A DNA stretch of 64,000 nt from CAZCFB01 sp964511535. GTDB taxonomy: Bacteria > Myxococcota_A > Polyangia > GCA-2747355 > CAZCFB01. Location of the stretch: NCBI GenBank assembly GCA_964511535.1, contig CAZEFW010000001.1, positions 1 to 64,000 on the forward strand. Direction: 5' to 3'. The notes below the pieces were generated by a model. The model was not told where the DNA came from. It was given only the letters and a program-made list of their open reading frames with translations, and did not search any database. The position numbers and the translations under genes are program-made. Of the stretch, positions 34,413 through 42,867 are shown one piece after another (position 1 is the first letter of the stretch; the number at the start of each line of letters is the position of its first letter).

Positions 34413-37185
34413 CGGTGTCCTTCCCGCGGAAGTGGAGGGTCATCTGGCGGCCACCTCGCCGCCGGCTGTGAGTCTTTTTTCGTCCGCCATCCACCCGACA
34501 CCCCGGGCCCACGCCGCCCAGGGTGAGCTTCACCGGCATGTGCCCTCTCAGCCGGAAGCTCACCGTCCCGCGGGCGCCGGGCGACCAGCGGGCCAGCGCG
34601 GCGTTGGCGCGGACCAGGTGAGGCAGCTGCGGCTCGCGGTCGATGGTGGCCAGCAGGGTCACCGGGCCGTCGTCCAGGGCCAGGTAGCGCCCCTGGGGCA
34701 GCACCCGCACCCCGGCCACCCCGCGCGAGCGGACCAGGTCGGGCCACCGGTCCGGGATGCGGACTGTGCGAGGCAGGCCGCCCCTGCGGTGGAGCTCCCA
34801 CCCGCCCCCCAGCCGGCGGGCGATGCTCACATGACGAAACGCCTCGACCCGGCGGGCATACTCGCTCAGGTAGAGGGGCAGCGGAGCAGCGGCCAGGGCG
34901 CCGTCATACACCTTCTCCAGCGCCCGCAAGGACGCCTCCTTGGTGCCGGAGTAGAAGTGGTAGTAGATGCCCATCGGCTTGAGGCGCCGCGGCGCGTCGG
35001 TCAGCCGGAAGGACTCCAGCGCCCGCTGGTAGCCCCAGAACGGCCCGCGCCACAGGTTGGTGTAGATGTTCTCGTTCATCACCGGCGCGTAGACCTGGTA
35101 GCCGCCCGGCACTTCACGGCCCATGGGGCCCACCCGGGTCAGGGACGGGTGGTCCCGGGTGATGTCGGTGTCTCCCCCGTTGACGTTGAGCAGGCCGAGC
35201 TGTCGGGACATGGCCACCGCCCGGGCCGACGGCACGCAGTCGCCGGTCCAGAGGAAGACCCGCGTGCGCTTGCCCCTGGGCGCCAGGCGCCGGTCGATGT
35301 ACCCCACGGAGCCCGCGACCTCCCGGTGCAGGTCGAAGTGGTAGCCAGGGATCTTCATGTGGTTCTGGGCGTGCCGCTCGTCCACCACGCCCCCCTCGGC
35401 GCCGCGCCAGCTGAAGGGGTGGGAGAACGAGTGGCTGGCCAGCTCCACGTACGGCTCGGCGAAGATGCGCCGGGCTATGCGCTCCATGCGTCGGCTGAGC
35501 TGCGGGTAGAGCCCGGCGGGGCCCACCTCGCCCTCCACCACCGAGACCGTGGTGGGCAGCCGGTAGCGGGCCAGGATCCGCCGCAGGACCACCTCGCCGG
35601 ACAGGGGCGCGCCGGGCAGCTCGGCCTTGCTCGGGAAGCCGTCGCCGTCGATGTGGGCCGTGAGCAGGCGGCTGCCGTTCTCGGTGGTGATGTCCGGTAC
35701 CGGCACCCGGGGCAGGGCCAGCGCGCGGCGCAGGAAGGCGAACGGCTCCAGCACCCAGCGGGCCCGCTGACCCGCGCTCTGGCGGAAGATGAACGGCGCC
35801 TGGACCAGCGCGCCGGCAGCGCCGAACGCCACCGGATCGAGCTGGACGCCGGAGGCGTCTTGCAGGCGATAGGCGGTGCGCATGGCCGCGCCCGTGCCGG
35901 ACCGCCACGAGGCCAGGGGGCGGCCATCGGGCACCGGCGGCGCCTCGAAGCCCACCACCGTGGGATCCACCGAGACCTGCCGCAGCTTGCCCCGGTGGTC
36001 ATGCTCGTTGGGCACCACGCCGAGCCGGGCCAGGAAGGCCTCGGTCGGTTCGAACCCAAGCATCCCGAATACGGCGAGGCGGAGCCCCTCATCCATACGG
36101 GCGCCGAGCCATGCCTGGAGCGCGCCGCCTGTGGGCAGGGTTGGAGACTGGAGGTTCCACAGGATGACCCCCGCGTATCGTCCGGCCTGGGGCCCGGGGG
36201 GCAGGGGGCCGCGGACCTTCACGAAGCGGGGCACCAGCCCCAGGTAGTCCAGCACCGGGCCGAGCTTCAGGTGCACCCTGGCCCGGGCGATGTCCTCGCC
36301 GCCGCTGTCGTGCAACACCAGCACCCGGCGGGGCACCGGCTCGAGCTCGCCCATGCCCACCGTGTCGTGCATGGGCGAGGCGATCCACGGGATGAAGCCG
36401 AGATCCGCGATGAGGCGGGCCGTGCCCCGCGCGCGCCGACGCTGGCGCGGGGGCATATAGTCGATGACGGTGACCGGCAGGCCCATGGCGCGGGCACGCC
36501 GAAGGCGGGGCAGCAGCCACGCGCGCGCTGCGGGCGCCACGGGGCGGAAGGTCCGGGTCGCGGGATCCCAGCCGGCGAACAGCGACTCGGCCACAACCCC
36601 CGAGAGCAGGGGGGCGAGCCGCGGCAACACCTCGAACCCGCGGTTGGACAGCAGGCGCACGCCGGGGAACCGCTTGTGAAGCGCCAGCACCAGCTGAATC
36701 AGTCCGCGCTCCACCTCCTTGCGCGCCGCCGGGTCCGACACCAGCGGCAGGTGGCTGTCCATGGTGTCGAGGAAGAAGCCGCGGTAGCCCAGGTCCCAGG
36801 ACCGCTGCGCAAGGTCCAGCAGGAACGCCCGCACCGGGGGCAGGCGAAGATCCAGCACCGCGCTGTTCCAGGCGCGGTTCTCCCCCAGGACCCAGCGCTT
36901 CTGCAGATCCTTGTACCAGGGGCGCGTGCGGTCCACCTCCATGGCGGCCAGGTAGGCGAACACGGTCACGCCCCGGGCGGTGAGCCGCTTCACCGGCTCG
37001 GGACCCGCAGTTTCTGGCTCGAGCACCACGTGACGGAAGGGCACCAGCTGATCAATTGGCGGGCGCTCGCCGTAGAAAAACGCCGTGGCCGGGCCGCGCA
37101 TGTGGTAGGTCGCGGCTCCGCACCCCCCGGCGGCGGTGGTGGTGACCACCAGCAGTAGAACCACTGGCGGAGTACAACGGGGCAT
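34387..37185 (-). CDS. pelA: PelA, Pel hydrolase/deacetylase
   Basis: 932 residues. An N-terminal export signal ends near Cys22. The hydrolase domain (about 30-290) contains FFLDTMDSH and AESLFAG with the likely catalytic Glu200. A middle domain leads to the deacetylase (about 500-760), where HIDGDGF gives Asp513 and Asp515 and ASHSFSHPF gives His585 and His589. The spacings (2, 70 and 4 residues) match those recalled for the P. aeruginosa PelA active site. The protein partially deacetylates and trims Pel in the periplasm. First gene of the - strand pelABCDE operon, divergent from the gene at 37382. Confidence 0.95.
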   Translation of the reverse strand: MPRCTPPVVLLLVVTTTAAGGCGAATYHMRGPATAFFYGERPPIDQLVPFRHVVLEPETAGPEPVKRLTARGVTVFAYLAAMEVDRTRPWYKDLQKRWVLGENRAWNSAVLDLRLPPVRAFLLDLAQRSWDLGYRGFFLDTMDSHLPLVSDPAARKEVERGLIQLVLALHKRFPGVRLLSNRGFEVLPRLAPLLSGVVAESLFAGWDPATRTFRPVAPAARAWLLPRLRRARAMGLPVTVIDYMPPRQRRRARGTARLIADLGFIPWIASPMHDTVGMGELEPVPRRVLVLHDSGGEDIARARVHLKLGPVLDYLGLVPRFVKVRGPLPPGPQAGRYAGVILWNLQSPTLPTGGALQAWLGARMDEGLRLAVFGMLGFEPTEAFLARLGVVPNEHDHRGKLRQVSVDPTVVGFEAPPVPDGRPLASWRSGTGAAMRTAYRLQDASGVQLDPVAFGAAGALVQAPFIFRQSAGQRARWVLEPFAFLRRALALPRVPVPDITTENGSRLLTAHIDGDGFPSKAELPGAPLSGEVVLRRILARYRLPTTVSVVEGEVGPAGLYPQLSRRMERIARRIFAEPYVELASHSFSHPFSWRGAEGGVVDERHAQNHMKIPGYHFDLHREVAGSVGYIDRRLAPRGKRTRVFLWTGDCVPSARAVAMSRQLGLLNVNGGDTDITRDHPSLTRVGPMGREVPGGYQVYAPVMNENIYTNLWRGPFWGYQRALESFRLTDAPRRLKPMGIYYHFYSGTKEASLRALEKVYDGALAAAPLPLYLSEYARRVEAFRHVSIARRLGGGWELHRRGGLPRTVRIPDRWPDLVRSRGVAGVRVLPQGRYLALDDGPVTLLATIDREPQLPHLVRANAALARWSPGARGTVSFRLRGHMPVKLTLGGVGPGCRVDGGRKKTHSRRRGGRQMTLHFRGKDTGEARIVCK

Positions 37186-37341
37186 GGGCGCCCCTCCGTG
37201 CTCGGGTTACCGAATCAGGGTACCAGGACGAGTACAGAACAACAATATCCCGAAAGCCAGCTTACTAATTTTTCAAGATTCGATTAAAAATCACCCTGCC
37301 GCGGGTGCCCGGTGCGGGTAGCATACCCAACACCACTGCTG

Positions 37342-37374
37342 TATAGTCGCCGGACTTTTTTCGGCTCTGGAGGA
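37342..37374 (+). promoter_or_regulatory. Possible -10 box and strong RBS for the gene at 37382
   Basis: TATAGT at 37342-37347 is a good -10 hexamer but lacks a clear -35 box. GGAGGA at 37369-37374 is a near-perfect Shine-Dalgarno sequence 7 bases before the ATG and fixes the start. The remaining spacer toward pelA (37186-37300) is notably A+T-rich compared with its surroundings and should hold the pelA promoter, though no convincing boxes were found. Confidence 0.45.
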
Positions 37375-37381
37375 ATCGCAC

Positions 37382-39238
37382 ATGTTGCGCCGAACCATCT
37401 ACGCCCTCTGTCTCCTTGCGCTGCTGTGGCCCGGGCAGGCCGCCGCCCAGATGATGAACCCGGGTGGCCAGCGGCCCGGCGGCGGGCTCGGGTCCCAGCC
37501 CAAGAAGGACAAGCCCGCTGGACCCGCCGAAGCAGCTCCCGAGGCCGAGGAGGAGGAGGAGGCCGAGCTGCCTGCGCTCCCGCCATGGCCTGGCCAGGAG
37601 ACCAAGAAGCTTCAGCTGTTCCAGATGAAGGGATACCTGCGGCTGCGCATCGACATGTTCTTCAACGGCAACCTGGGCCAGGGGAACATCGGCTCGACCT
37701 ACCAGGCGCCGTTCTACCGGCCCATCTCCGAGACGCCCAAGTCCACCAACAGCTGCTCGGACAGGGCCAAGGCCAACAAGAACCTCGACGGCAGCGACCG
37801 GGGCCTGGACCCGGACAGCTGCCCGTCAGAGTTCCTGGGCGGCGCCAACATGCGGCTGCGGCTGGAGCCCACCATCAACGTCAGCGAGGACGTCCGCATC
37901 CACGCCCAGTTCGACGTGTTCGACAACCTGGTGCTCGGCTCCACGCCCAACGGTCAGACCGCCGGCGGCTCCAACCCGGCGCCGCACGTGCCGCTGACCG
38001 CATTCTCCGACACCCAGGCCGCGCCCATCACCGGCATGAACAGCCGCAAGCCGGCCATCCTGGTCAAGCGCGCCTGGGCCGAGGTGGGCACCCCGTTCGG
38101 GCAGCTGCGCTTCGGCCGCATGCCCTCCAAGTGGGGGCTCGGCATGCTGGCCAACGACGGCTCCTGCTGGGACTGCAACTACGGCGACAGCGCGGACCGC
38201 ATCTTCTTCGTCACCAGGCTGGTGGGCCACATCTTCGGCGCCGGCTACGACTTCGCCTCCAGCGGGCCCACGTCGCTGTCCGTGGCGCGCGGGGCGCCCT
38301 ACACCGACGGGCAGGCCATCGACCTCGAGCCCATGGATGACGTGAGCCAGTGGGTGTTCGTGGTGGGCAAGATCGACTCCGAAGAGGTGGTCAAGGACAC
38401 CGTGGAGCGGGGGGACCTCCTGCTCAACTACGGCTCCTACTTCGTCTACCGCGAGCAGGACTACGGCTACCCTAAGAACGCGGGGCTCGGCAGCTCGGTG
38501 GAGACCCTGGCGAGCAACATGGTGGAGCGCTCGGCCTGGGCGGTGATCCCGGACCTGTGGTTCAAGCTGATGTACAAGAAGTTCTACTTCGAGGCCGAGG
38601 CGGTGATCATCTACGGCCAGATCGACAACATCTCCGACGAGAACAAGCTCGACCAGCTGGACGTGTTCCAGTGGGGCTGGGCCATGAAGACCCACTACAA
38701 GTTCCTGCGGGACGCGCTGACCATCGGCCTGCACATGGGCATGGCCTCGGGCGACCAGAACGAGCTGTTCTGGCTCAACCGGCGCAACAACCTGACCATC
38801 CAGGACCCGAACCTGATCACCAAGGACGGCGTATCGCTGGACACCAGGAACTCCGAGTTCCGCTTCGACTACGACTATCACGTGGACCTGATCCTGTTCC
38901 GGGAGATCATGGGCACCGTGTCCAACGCGTTCTTCTGGAAGCCGTGGATCCAGTACAACCTGGTGGACAGCTTCGGCGCCAAGCTGGCCATGATCCACTC
39001 GGTGGCTCACAAGCCCATCGCCTACCCGGGCAACGACCCGAACCTGGGCGTGGAGCTCAACCTGGACGTGTTCTACAAGAACATCGAGGAGGGCTTCTTC
39101 GCCGGCATCCAGTACGGCGTGCTCTTCCCGCTCGCCGGCCTCGACCGCCCGGCCGAGATTCCGGGCATCGGCACCACCCACGAAGCCGACGCCGAGATCG
39201 CCCACACCCTACAGGCGCGGTTCATCGTTCAGTTCTGA
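37382..39238 (+). CDS. Outer-membrane beta-barrel protein (TIGR04551-like)
   Basis: 618 residues. Signal peptide with AAAQ cleavage near residue 23, then a Pro/Gly-rich and acidic linker (about 24-70) with a run of six Glu. The rest is rich in alternating amphipathic strands (KGYLRLRIDMFF, NMRLRLEPTINV, AWAEVGTPFGQLRFGRMP) and ends in FIVQF, the C-terminal Phe used by the BAM machinery. It resembles the myxobacterial outer-membrane family I recall as TIGR04551. Four Cys occur (two in the linker-proximal part, two in SCWDC). Divergent from pelA; a link to Pel export is possible but unproven. Confidence 0.8.
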   Translation: MLRRTIYALCLLALLWPGQAAAQMMNPGGQRPGGGLGSQPKKDKPAGPAEAAPEAEEEEEAELPALPPWPGQETKKLQLFQMKGYLRLRIDMFFNGNLGQGNIGSTYQAPFYRPISETPKSTNSCSDRAKANKNLDGSDRGLDPDSCPSEFLGGANMRLRLEPTINVSEDVRIHAQFDVFDNLVLGSTPNGQTAGGSNPAPHVPLTAFSDTQAAPITGMNSRKPAILVKRAWAEVGTPFGQLRFGRMPSKWGLGMLANDGSCWDCNYGDSADRIFFVTRLVGHIFGAGYDFASSGPTSLSVARGAPYTDGQAIDLEPMDDVSQWVFVVGKIDSEEVVKDTVERGDLLLNYGSYFVYREQDYGYPKNAGLGSSVETLASNMVERSAWAVIPDLWFKLMYKKFYFEAEAVIIYGQIDNISDENKLDQLDVFQWGWAMKTHYKFLRDALTIGLHMGMASGDQNELFWLNRRNNLTIQDPNLITKDGVSLDTRNSEFRFDYDYHVDLILFREIMGTVSNAFFWKPWIQYNLVDSFGAKLAMIHSVAHKPIAYPGNDPNLGVELNLDVFYKNIEEGFFAGIQYGVLFPLAGLDRPAEIPGIGTTHEADAEIAHTLQARFIVQF

Positions 39239-39261
39239 GTCTTCGCAACCTCACGAAAAAA

Positions 39262-39327
39262 TCTAACGGTCAACCGCCAACAGTCAGCAGCTAACTGTTG
39301 ATGGTCGAGATCCGGGCGATGGCCCGG
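39262..39327. repeat. Degenerate heptamer array plus hairpin between convergent genes
   Basis: GGTCAAC, AGTCAGC and AACTGTTG units, related to the arrays at 15357 and 21694, include a 7-bp inverted repeat (CAACAGT 39278-39284 and ACTGTTG 39294-39300). A second hairpin, CCGGGC-GATG-GCCCGG, follows at 39312-39327. The element lies between two convergent gene ends and may stop transcription from one or both sides. Confidence 0.6.
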
Positions 39328-39347
39328 CCCGCTCCCGGGGACGGTGT

Positions 39348-41144
39348 TCAGAACCCGTACACCACGCCCATGCCGCCCTCGGGTAGGGCGGAGATTCGCG
39401 TGCTCCCGGTAACCCGGTGCAGGTGGGCGAAGTAGCCTCCGTGCAGCAGGATCCCGAGGCGGGCGAGGGTGGCAAAGGGGGTGATGGTCAGCGACACGCG
39501 GCTGCCGAACCGCAGGCCGCCCGTATCGCTGGAGTGCTCCTGCTGACCGGTGGAGGCGACCCGCTCGCTCAGGATGTACGCCTGGTACGCGAGGGCCGCC
39601 TCGATCCCGAGGGTGAAGCGCGCGTGAAGGGGCAGCCGCAGGCCCCCCTCGGCGCCGAGGCCGAGGCGGTAGAGCGACGACGAGATGTCGCCCCGGTCTC
39701 CACCTGACAGGCCCAGCTCGGCCCGCACCCCGACCTGCCAGATATCCCCGAGCGCCTTCTTGAGCCCCACCGACAGGTTGTGCTGAACGCCGTCATGCAG
39801 GTGCTCCATCACCACCCCCGCGGCACCGTAGGACAGGTCCAGCTCCAGCCCCAGACGGCGGGTCCGCGTGGCGGGCGCCCGGGCAGTGAAGCTCACCGCG
39901 GGCAGATCGCTGGTGGCCAGGAAGCCGAGGTAATAGGAGCGCGATAGGGGCAGCGCGAACAGGTTCTTGCGGTAGGTGGCGTCCAGCGCGCCGCGGGGTT
40001 CGGAGCGAGCCGGGCCGCGATCCAGGGATCCCAGCTCCACCACCCCGCGTCCGCCACGGGGCAGCACCGCCTCCAGGTCACCGTGACGAATGAAGTACTG
40101 GTGCGCCGATGCCAGCGCGATGCCGAGGGTCCCGTCCGCGGCCTTGTGCAGGTCCGCGTGGCGCACGCCCCGCTCGTCTTCCACCGAGAAGCGCCCCCGA
40201 TCCTGCTGGGTGAGCCGCAGGGTGACCCGGCCGCTGGCCCGGTCGAGCCTCACCAGCGGCGCGCGGCGATCCGCCGGCGGAGGCCGCACGAACGGACGCA
40301 CCCGGGCGCGCTGGTGGGTCACCCGGTGGTTGGCCGCCGCGATGAACGCGCCCACCTCGGAGTACTCCACCCGCCCGTCGCCGTTGATGTCGGCGGCGCC
40401 GCTGAGCGCGGAGCGGAGCTGGTGCGAGAACACCCCGGCGCGCAGGGCGGACCACTCGTGCACCTCCTCATCACCGGAGGTGGACAGGATCGCCCCCACA
40501 TGGGGGTGGCTGCGCAGGGTGTCCCGGGCCAGGAAGGCGCGGATCTCCGCGCCGTAAGACCGGCCGGCGCGGTCGTCCTGCCAGTCGCCCGGGCCGCGCG
40601 AGACGAGGAAGAAGCTCTTGCAGGCGTCGATGACCAGGTGGATCACTGTGGCCGGCACCTGATCGATTACCTCGCGGAACAGCTCGCTGCGGCGCAGGCG
40701 GTGGTCCTGCAGGTTGATGTACCCCTCGCCGTGGCGGTCAACGTTGCCGTGGCCGATATAGATGAACATGAACCGCGTGCTGCGACCGGCGCGGTTGGCG
40801 CGCTGCACCTCGGCCCGGATCCGGGCCACCTCGGCCTTCAGGTTGCGGCGCCAGGGTACCCGGGCCGCCCGGGCCGCCCGCGGGTGGATCCGCGCGGTCT
40901 GTGGATCCAGCACTGTGAGCAGGGATACCCGCGTGGCCCAGCCGGAGAAGAACTCCCAGTAGCGGGCGCCGTCGTCGTCGGCGAAGCGCAGCGGCTTGAC
41001 GTCCTTGTCGAGGCTGCGGTTGCTGGCCACCACCAGGACATGGGTGCTCTCGGCCGGCCGGGGCGGGGGGGCAGCCCACGCGCTGGAGGCGGCCATGGTG
41101 GCGAGGATCAGCGGGGCGCATGCCAGGGCGGCGCGGCGGCTCAT
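39348..41144 (-). CDS. Secreted caspase-like peptidase with EF-hand and C-terminal beta-barrel
   Basis: 598 residues. A cleavable signal peptide (ASSAWA, about residue 24) is followed by a caspase-like (peptidase C14) domain, about 32-245. The catalytic dyad appears as His132 in YIGHGN and Cys175 in IDACKS. A canonical 12-residue EF-hand loop spans Asp252-Glu263 (DINGDGRVEYSE). The C-terminal ~200 residues are amphipathic strands ending in VVYGF, the C-terminal aromatic of outer-membrane barrels. So a calcium-responsive caspase fold appears tethered to the outer membrane. The start overlaps the anti-sigma-like gene by 4 nt. Target proteins are unknown. Confidence 0.85.
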   Translation of the reverse strand: MSRRAALACAPLILATMAASSAWAAPPPRPAESTHVLVVASNRSLDKDVKPLRFADDDGARYWEFFSGWATRVSLLTVLDPQTARIHPRAARAARVPWRRNLKAEVARIRAEVQRANRAGRSTRFMFIYIGHGNVDRHGEGYINLQDHRLRRSELFREVIDQVPATVIHLVIDACKSFFLVSRGPGDWQDDRAGRSYGAEIRAFLARDTLRSHPHVGAILSTSGDEEVHEWSALRAGVFSHQLRSALSGAADINGDGRVEYSEVGAFIAAANHRVTHQRARVRPFVRPPPADRRAPLVRLDRASGRVTLRLTQQDRGRFSVEDERGVRHADLHKAADGTLGIALASAHQYFIRHGDLEAVLPRGGRGVVELGSLDRGPARSEPRGALDATYRKNLFALPLSRSYYLGFLATSDLPAVSFTARAPATRTRRLGLELDLSYGAAGVVMEHLHDGVQHNLSVGLKKALGDIWQVGVRAELGLSGGDRGDISSSLYRLGLGAEGGLRLPLHARFTLGIEAALAYQAYILSERVASTGQQEHSSDTGGLRFGSRVSLTITPFATLARLGILLHGGYFAHLHRVTGSTRISALPEGGMGVVYGF

Positions 41145-42055
41145 GGGCGGACCTCCGGCTGGATCTCGACCCAGCGTTCGAGCACCAGCAGGTCGCGCTG
41201 GCCCGCCAGGTTCCGCAACAGGCCGGCGGCCGAGTCATCCCGGCCCAGCCCGCGCATCCAGTGGAACAGCACCTCGGCGGACAGGGGCTCGCGGGAGAAG
41301 ACCCCCACCATACGCACACGCCCGGGGTGGTGGTTCACGCGCAGGTGAATCGCCTGGCCCAGGGGCGCGTACTCCACGCCAGGAGGTGCCTTGCCCGACT
41401 CCCCCGTCGGCGGCACCGGGTAGTACCAGACCAGCTTGTCCGCCTTGCCGGGCGCGATGAGCTGGCCAAAGACCAGCAGGTGCGGATAGTCGAGGCGGTG
41501 GGTCACCATCAGCTGCAGGTCGTCGCTCATCAGGCAGCGGGCGTCCGGCTGGACCTGGTCGTTGCCGGACGGCCCCTTGTGAACGATCCCGTTCCGGATG
41601 CAGAAGGGCCTGAGCAGGATGCGATCCGGATCGGCCCCGGCGGCCACCGCGGCGCCGCGAGGCGCGAACTCCGGGCTGGAGGAGCCTACGGGCAGGGTGA
41701 GCAGCAGCGCCGAGACCAGGGCCAGGACGCACAGCGCCATGGCCGGGGCGAGCCGCGGCGCCATGGACCATGCCCAGGAGAGCCGGGCCGGCGCCGGGGT
41801 CGAGGCCGTCGCCGCGAGCACGTTGTCCAGCACCCGGTCCACCTGGACCGCGCCCAGCGGCGGATCGCCCTCCATGGCGCGCATCAGCCGGGCCAGCCTG
41901 GTGTACGCCTCCCTGTCTGCGGGGTTCTGCGCCAGCAGACGATCCAGCCGCTCGGTCTCTCGCGGGGTGATCCCGCGCACCATGGCCCGCTCGCACAGCC
42001 GCTGCACGGCCTTGCTGCTGAACCGGGGGAGCGCCAGGTGGCCAGCGGCCTTCAT
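41141..42055 (-). CDS. Putative membrane anti-sigma factor
   Basis: 304 residues with one membrane helix at about 103-122. The cytosolic N-terminal ~100 residues are helical and charged (ITPRETERLDRLLAQNPADREAY) as in anti-sigma domains, but the zinc-type HxxxCxxC is absent. The extracytoplasmic part (about 123-304) is unlike known families. Identification rests on topology and position: ATGA overlap with the ECF sigma gene upstream and 4-nt overlap with the caspase-like gene downstream. It may sense an envelope signal and hold the sigma factor. Confidence 0.7.
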   Translation of the reverse strand: MKAAGHLALPRFSSKAVQRLCERAMVRGITPRETERLDRLLAQNPADREAYTRLARLMRAMEGDPPLGAVQVDRVLDNVLAATASTPAPARLSWAWSMAPRLAPAMALCVLALVSALLLTLPVGSSSPEFAPRGAAVAAGADPDRILLRPFCIRNGIVHKGPSGNDQVQPDARCLMSDDLQLMVTHRLDYPHLLVFGQLIAPGKADKLVWYYPVPPTGESGKAPPGVEYAPLGQAIHLRVNHHPGRVRMVGVFSREPLSAEVLFHWMRGLGRDDSAAGLLRNLAGQRDLLVLERWVEIQPEVRP

Positions 42056-42717
42056 GCGCCACCTCCCAGGACCAGCACCACCAGCGCCGCGGCGGCCCTG
42101 GGGTCGAGGCCCTTGCGCCGCATGTAATCCAGGAACCGCGCCCTAAGCTTCTGCTCCCGGACCCGGGCCTTCATGCGGGTCAGGTCGAGCCTGCGCGCCG
42201 TCTCCATCAGGCTCAGCTCCCGTCCGTAGCGCAGATCGTAGAACTCGCGGAACTCGACGGGCAGGGAGGCGACGAACGCGCCCACCAGCTGACGCAGCTG
42301 ACGCTCCATGGCCTCGGATTCGGGCGTGGGCCCGGACTCACGCGGCGGCTCCGCCAGAAATTCCCGCCGCCGGCGCTGCTCGCGCTGCTCGCTGCGCAGG
42401 TTGCTGATCACCCGGTTGCGCGCGATGGTCATCAGGTAGGGGCCGAAAGGTTTGATCCCGTCGTAGGAGCTCCGGGCGGTGGCCGAGAACGCCTGGATGA
42501 AGGTGTCCTGGACGGCGCACTCCAGCTCCCAGTCGTCGTGGTAGCCGCGAAACTGGATCTGCTGTCCACCGCTCATGAATGAGAAGCCCTTCCTCAGCAG
42601 GCCGGTCACCTGCCCCACATAGGCGCGGTAGACTCGCTCGATGGCCTCACGCTCGCCGCGCCGGAACGCGTCCAGCAGCGCCCTGTCGCCGATCAGCAGA
42701 GGCATGCTGGACTCCAT
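42052..42717 (-). CDS. ECF-family RNA polymerase sigma factor
   Basis: 221 residues. Region 2 is seen as VQDTFIQAFSATA ... GPYLMTIARNRVISNLR (about 68-108), and region 4 as LPVEFREFYDLRYGRELSLMETARRLDLT (about 150-182). Region 2 has an insert (FMSGGQQIQFRGYHDDWELE). The protein continues past region 4 into a hydrophobic tail, AAAALVVLVLGGGA, which is odd for an ECF factor. First gene of the sigma, anti-sigma, caspase operon; it probably activates its own promoter in the 42718-42867 spacer. ATG 42705 is an alternative start. Confidence 0.88.
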   Translation of the reverse strand: MESSMPLLIGDRALLDAFRRGEREAIERVYRAYVGQVTGLLRKGFSFMSGGQQIQFRGYHDDWELECAVQDTFIQAFSATARSSYDGIKPFGPYLMTIARNRVISNLRSEQREQRRRREFLAEPPRESGPTPESEAMERQLRQLVGAFVASLPVEFREFYDLRYGRELSLMETARRLDLTRMKARVREQKLRARFLDYMRRKGLDPRAAAALVVLVLGGGA

Positions 42718-42809
42718 ATGCCACTACTACGCCGGCTTGTGGTGATATGGCTGCGGGAAGTTCGCATGAGCTGGGATTGGTGAACGGTCGGAGCATTGTC
42801 ACATAATTT

Positions 42810-42818
42810 TGCTACGTT
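42810..42818 (+). promoter_or_regulatory. Extended -10 element TGCTACGTT
   Basis: TGn-TAnnnT motif in an A+T-rich patch of the divergent spacer. Transcription from it would start near 42825, leaving a 13-base leader before the ATG at 42838 or 43 bases before the ATG at 42868; the latter is more plausible. Confidence 0.4.
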
Positions 42819-42867
42819 GTAACCACCACTTGGTTGTATGATCCGACCGGTGCCGGCAGCTGACCAC

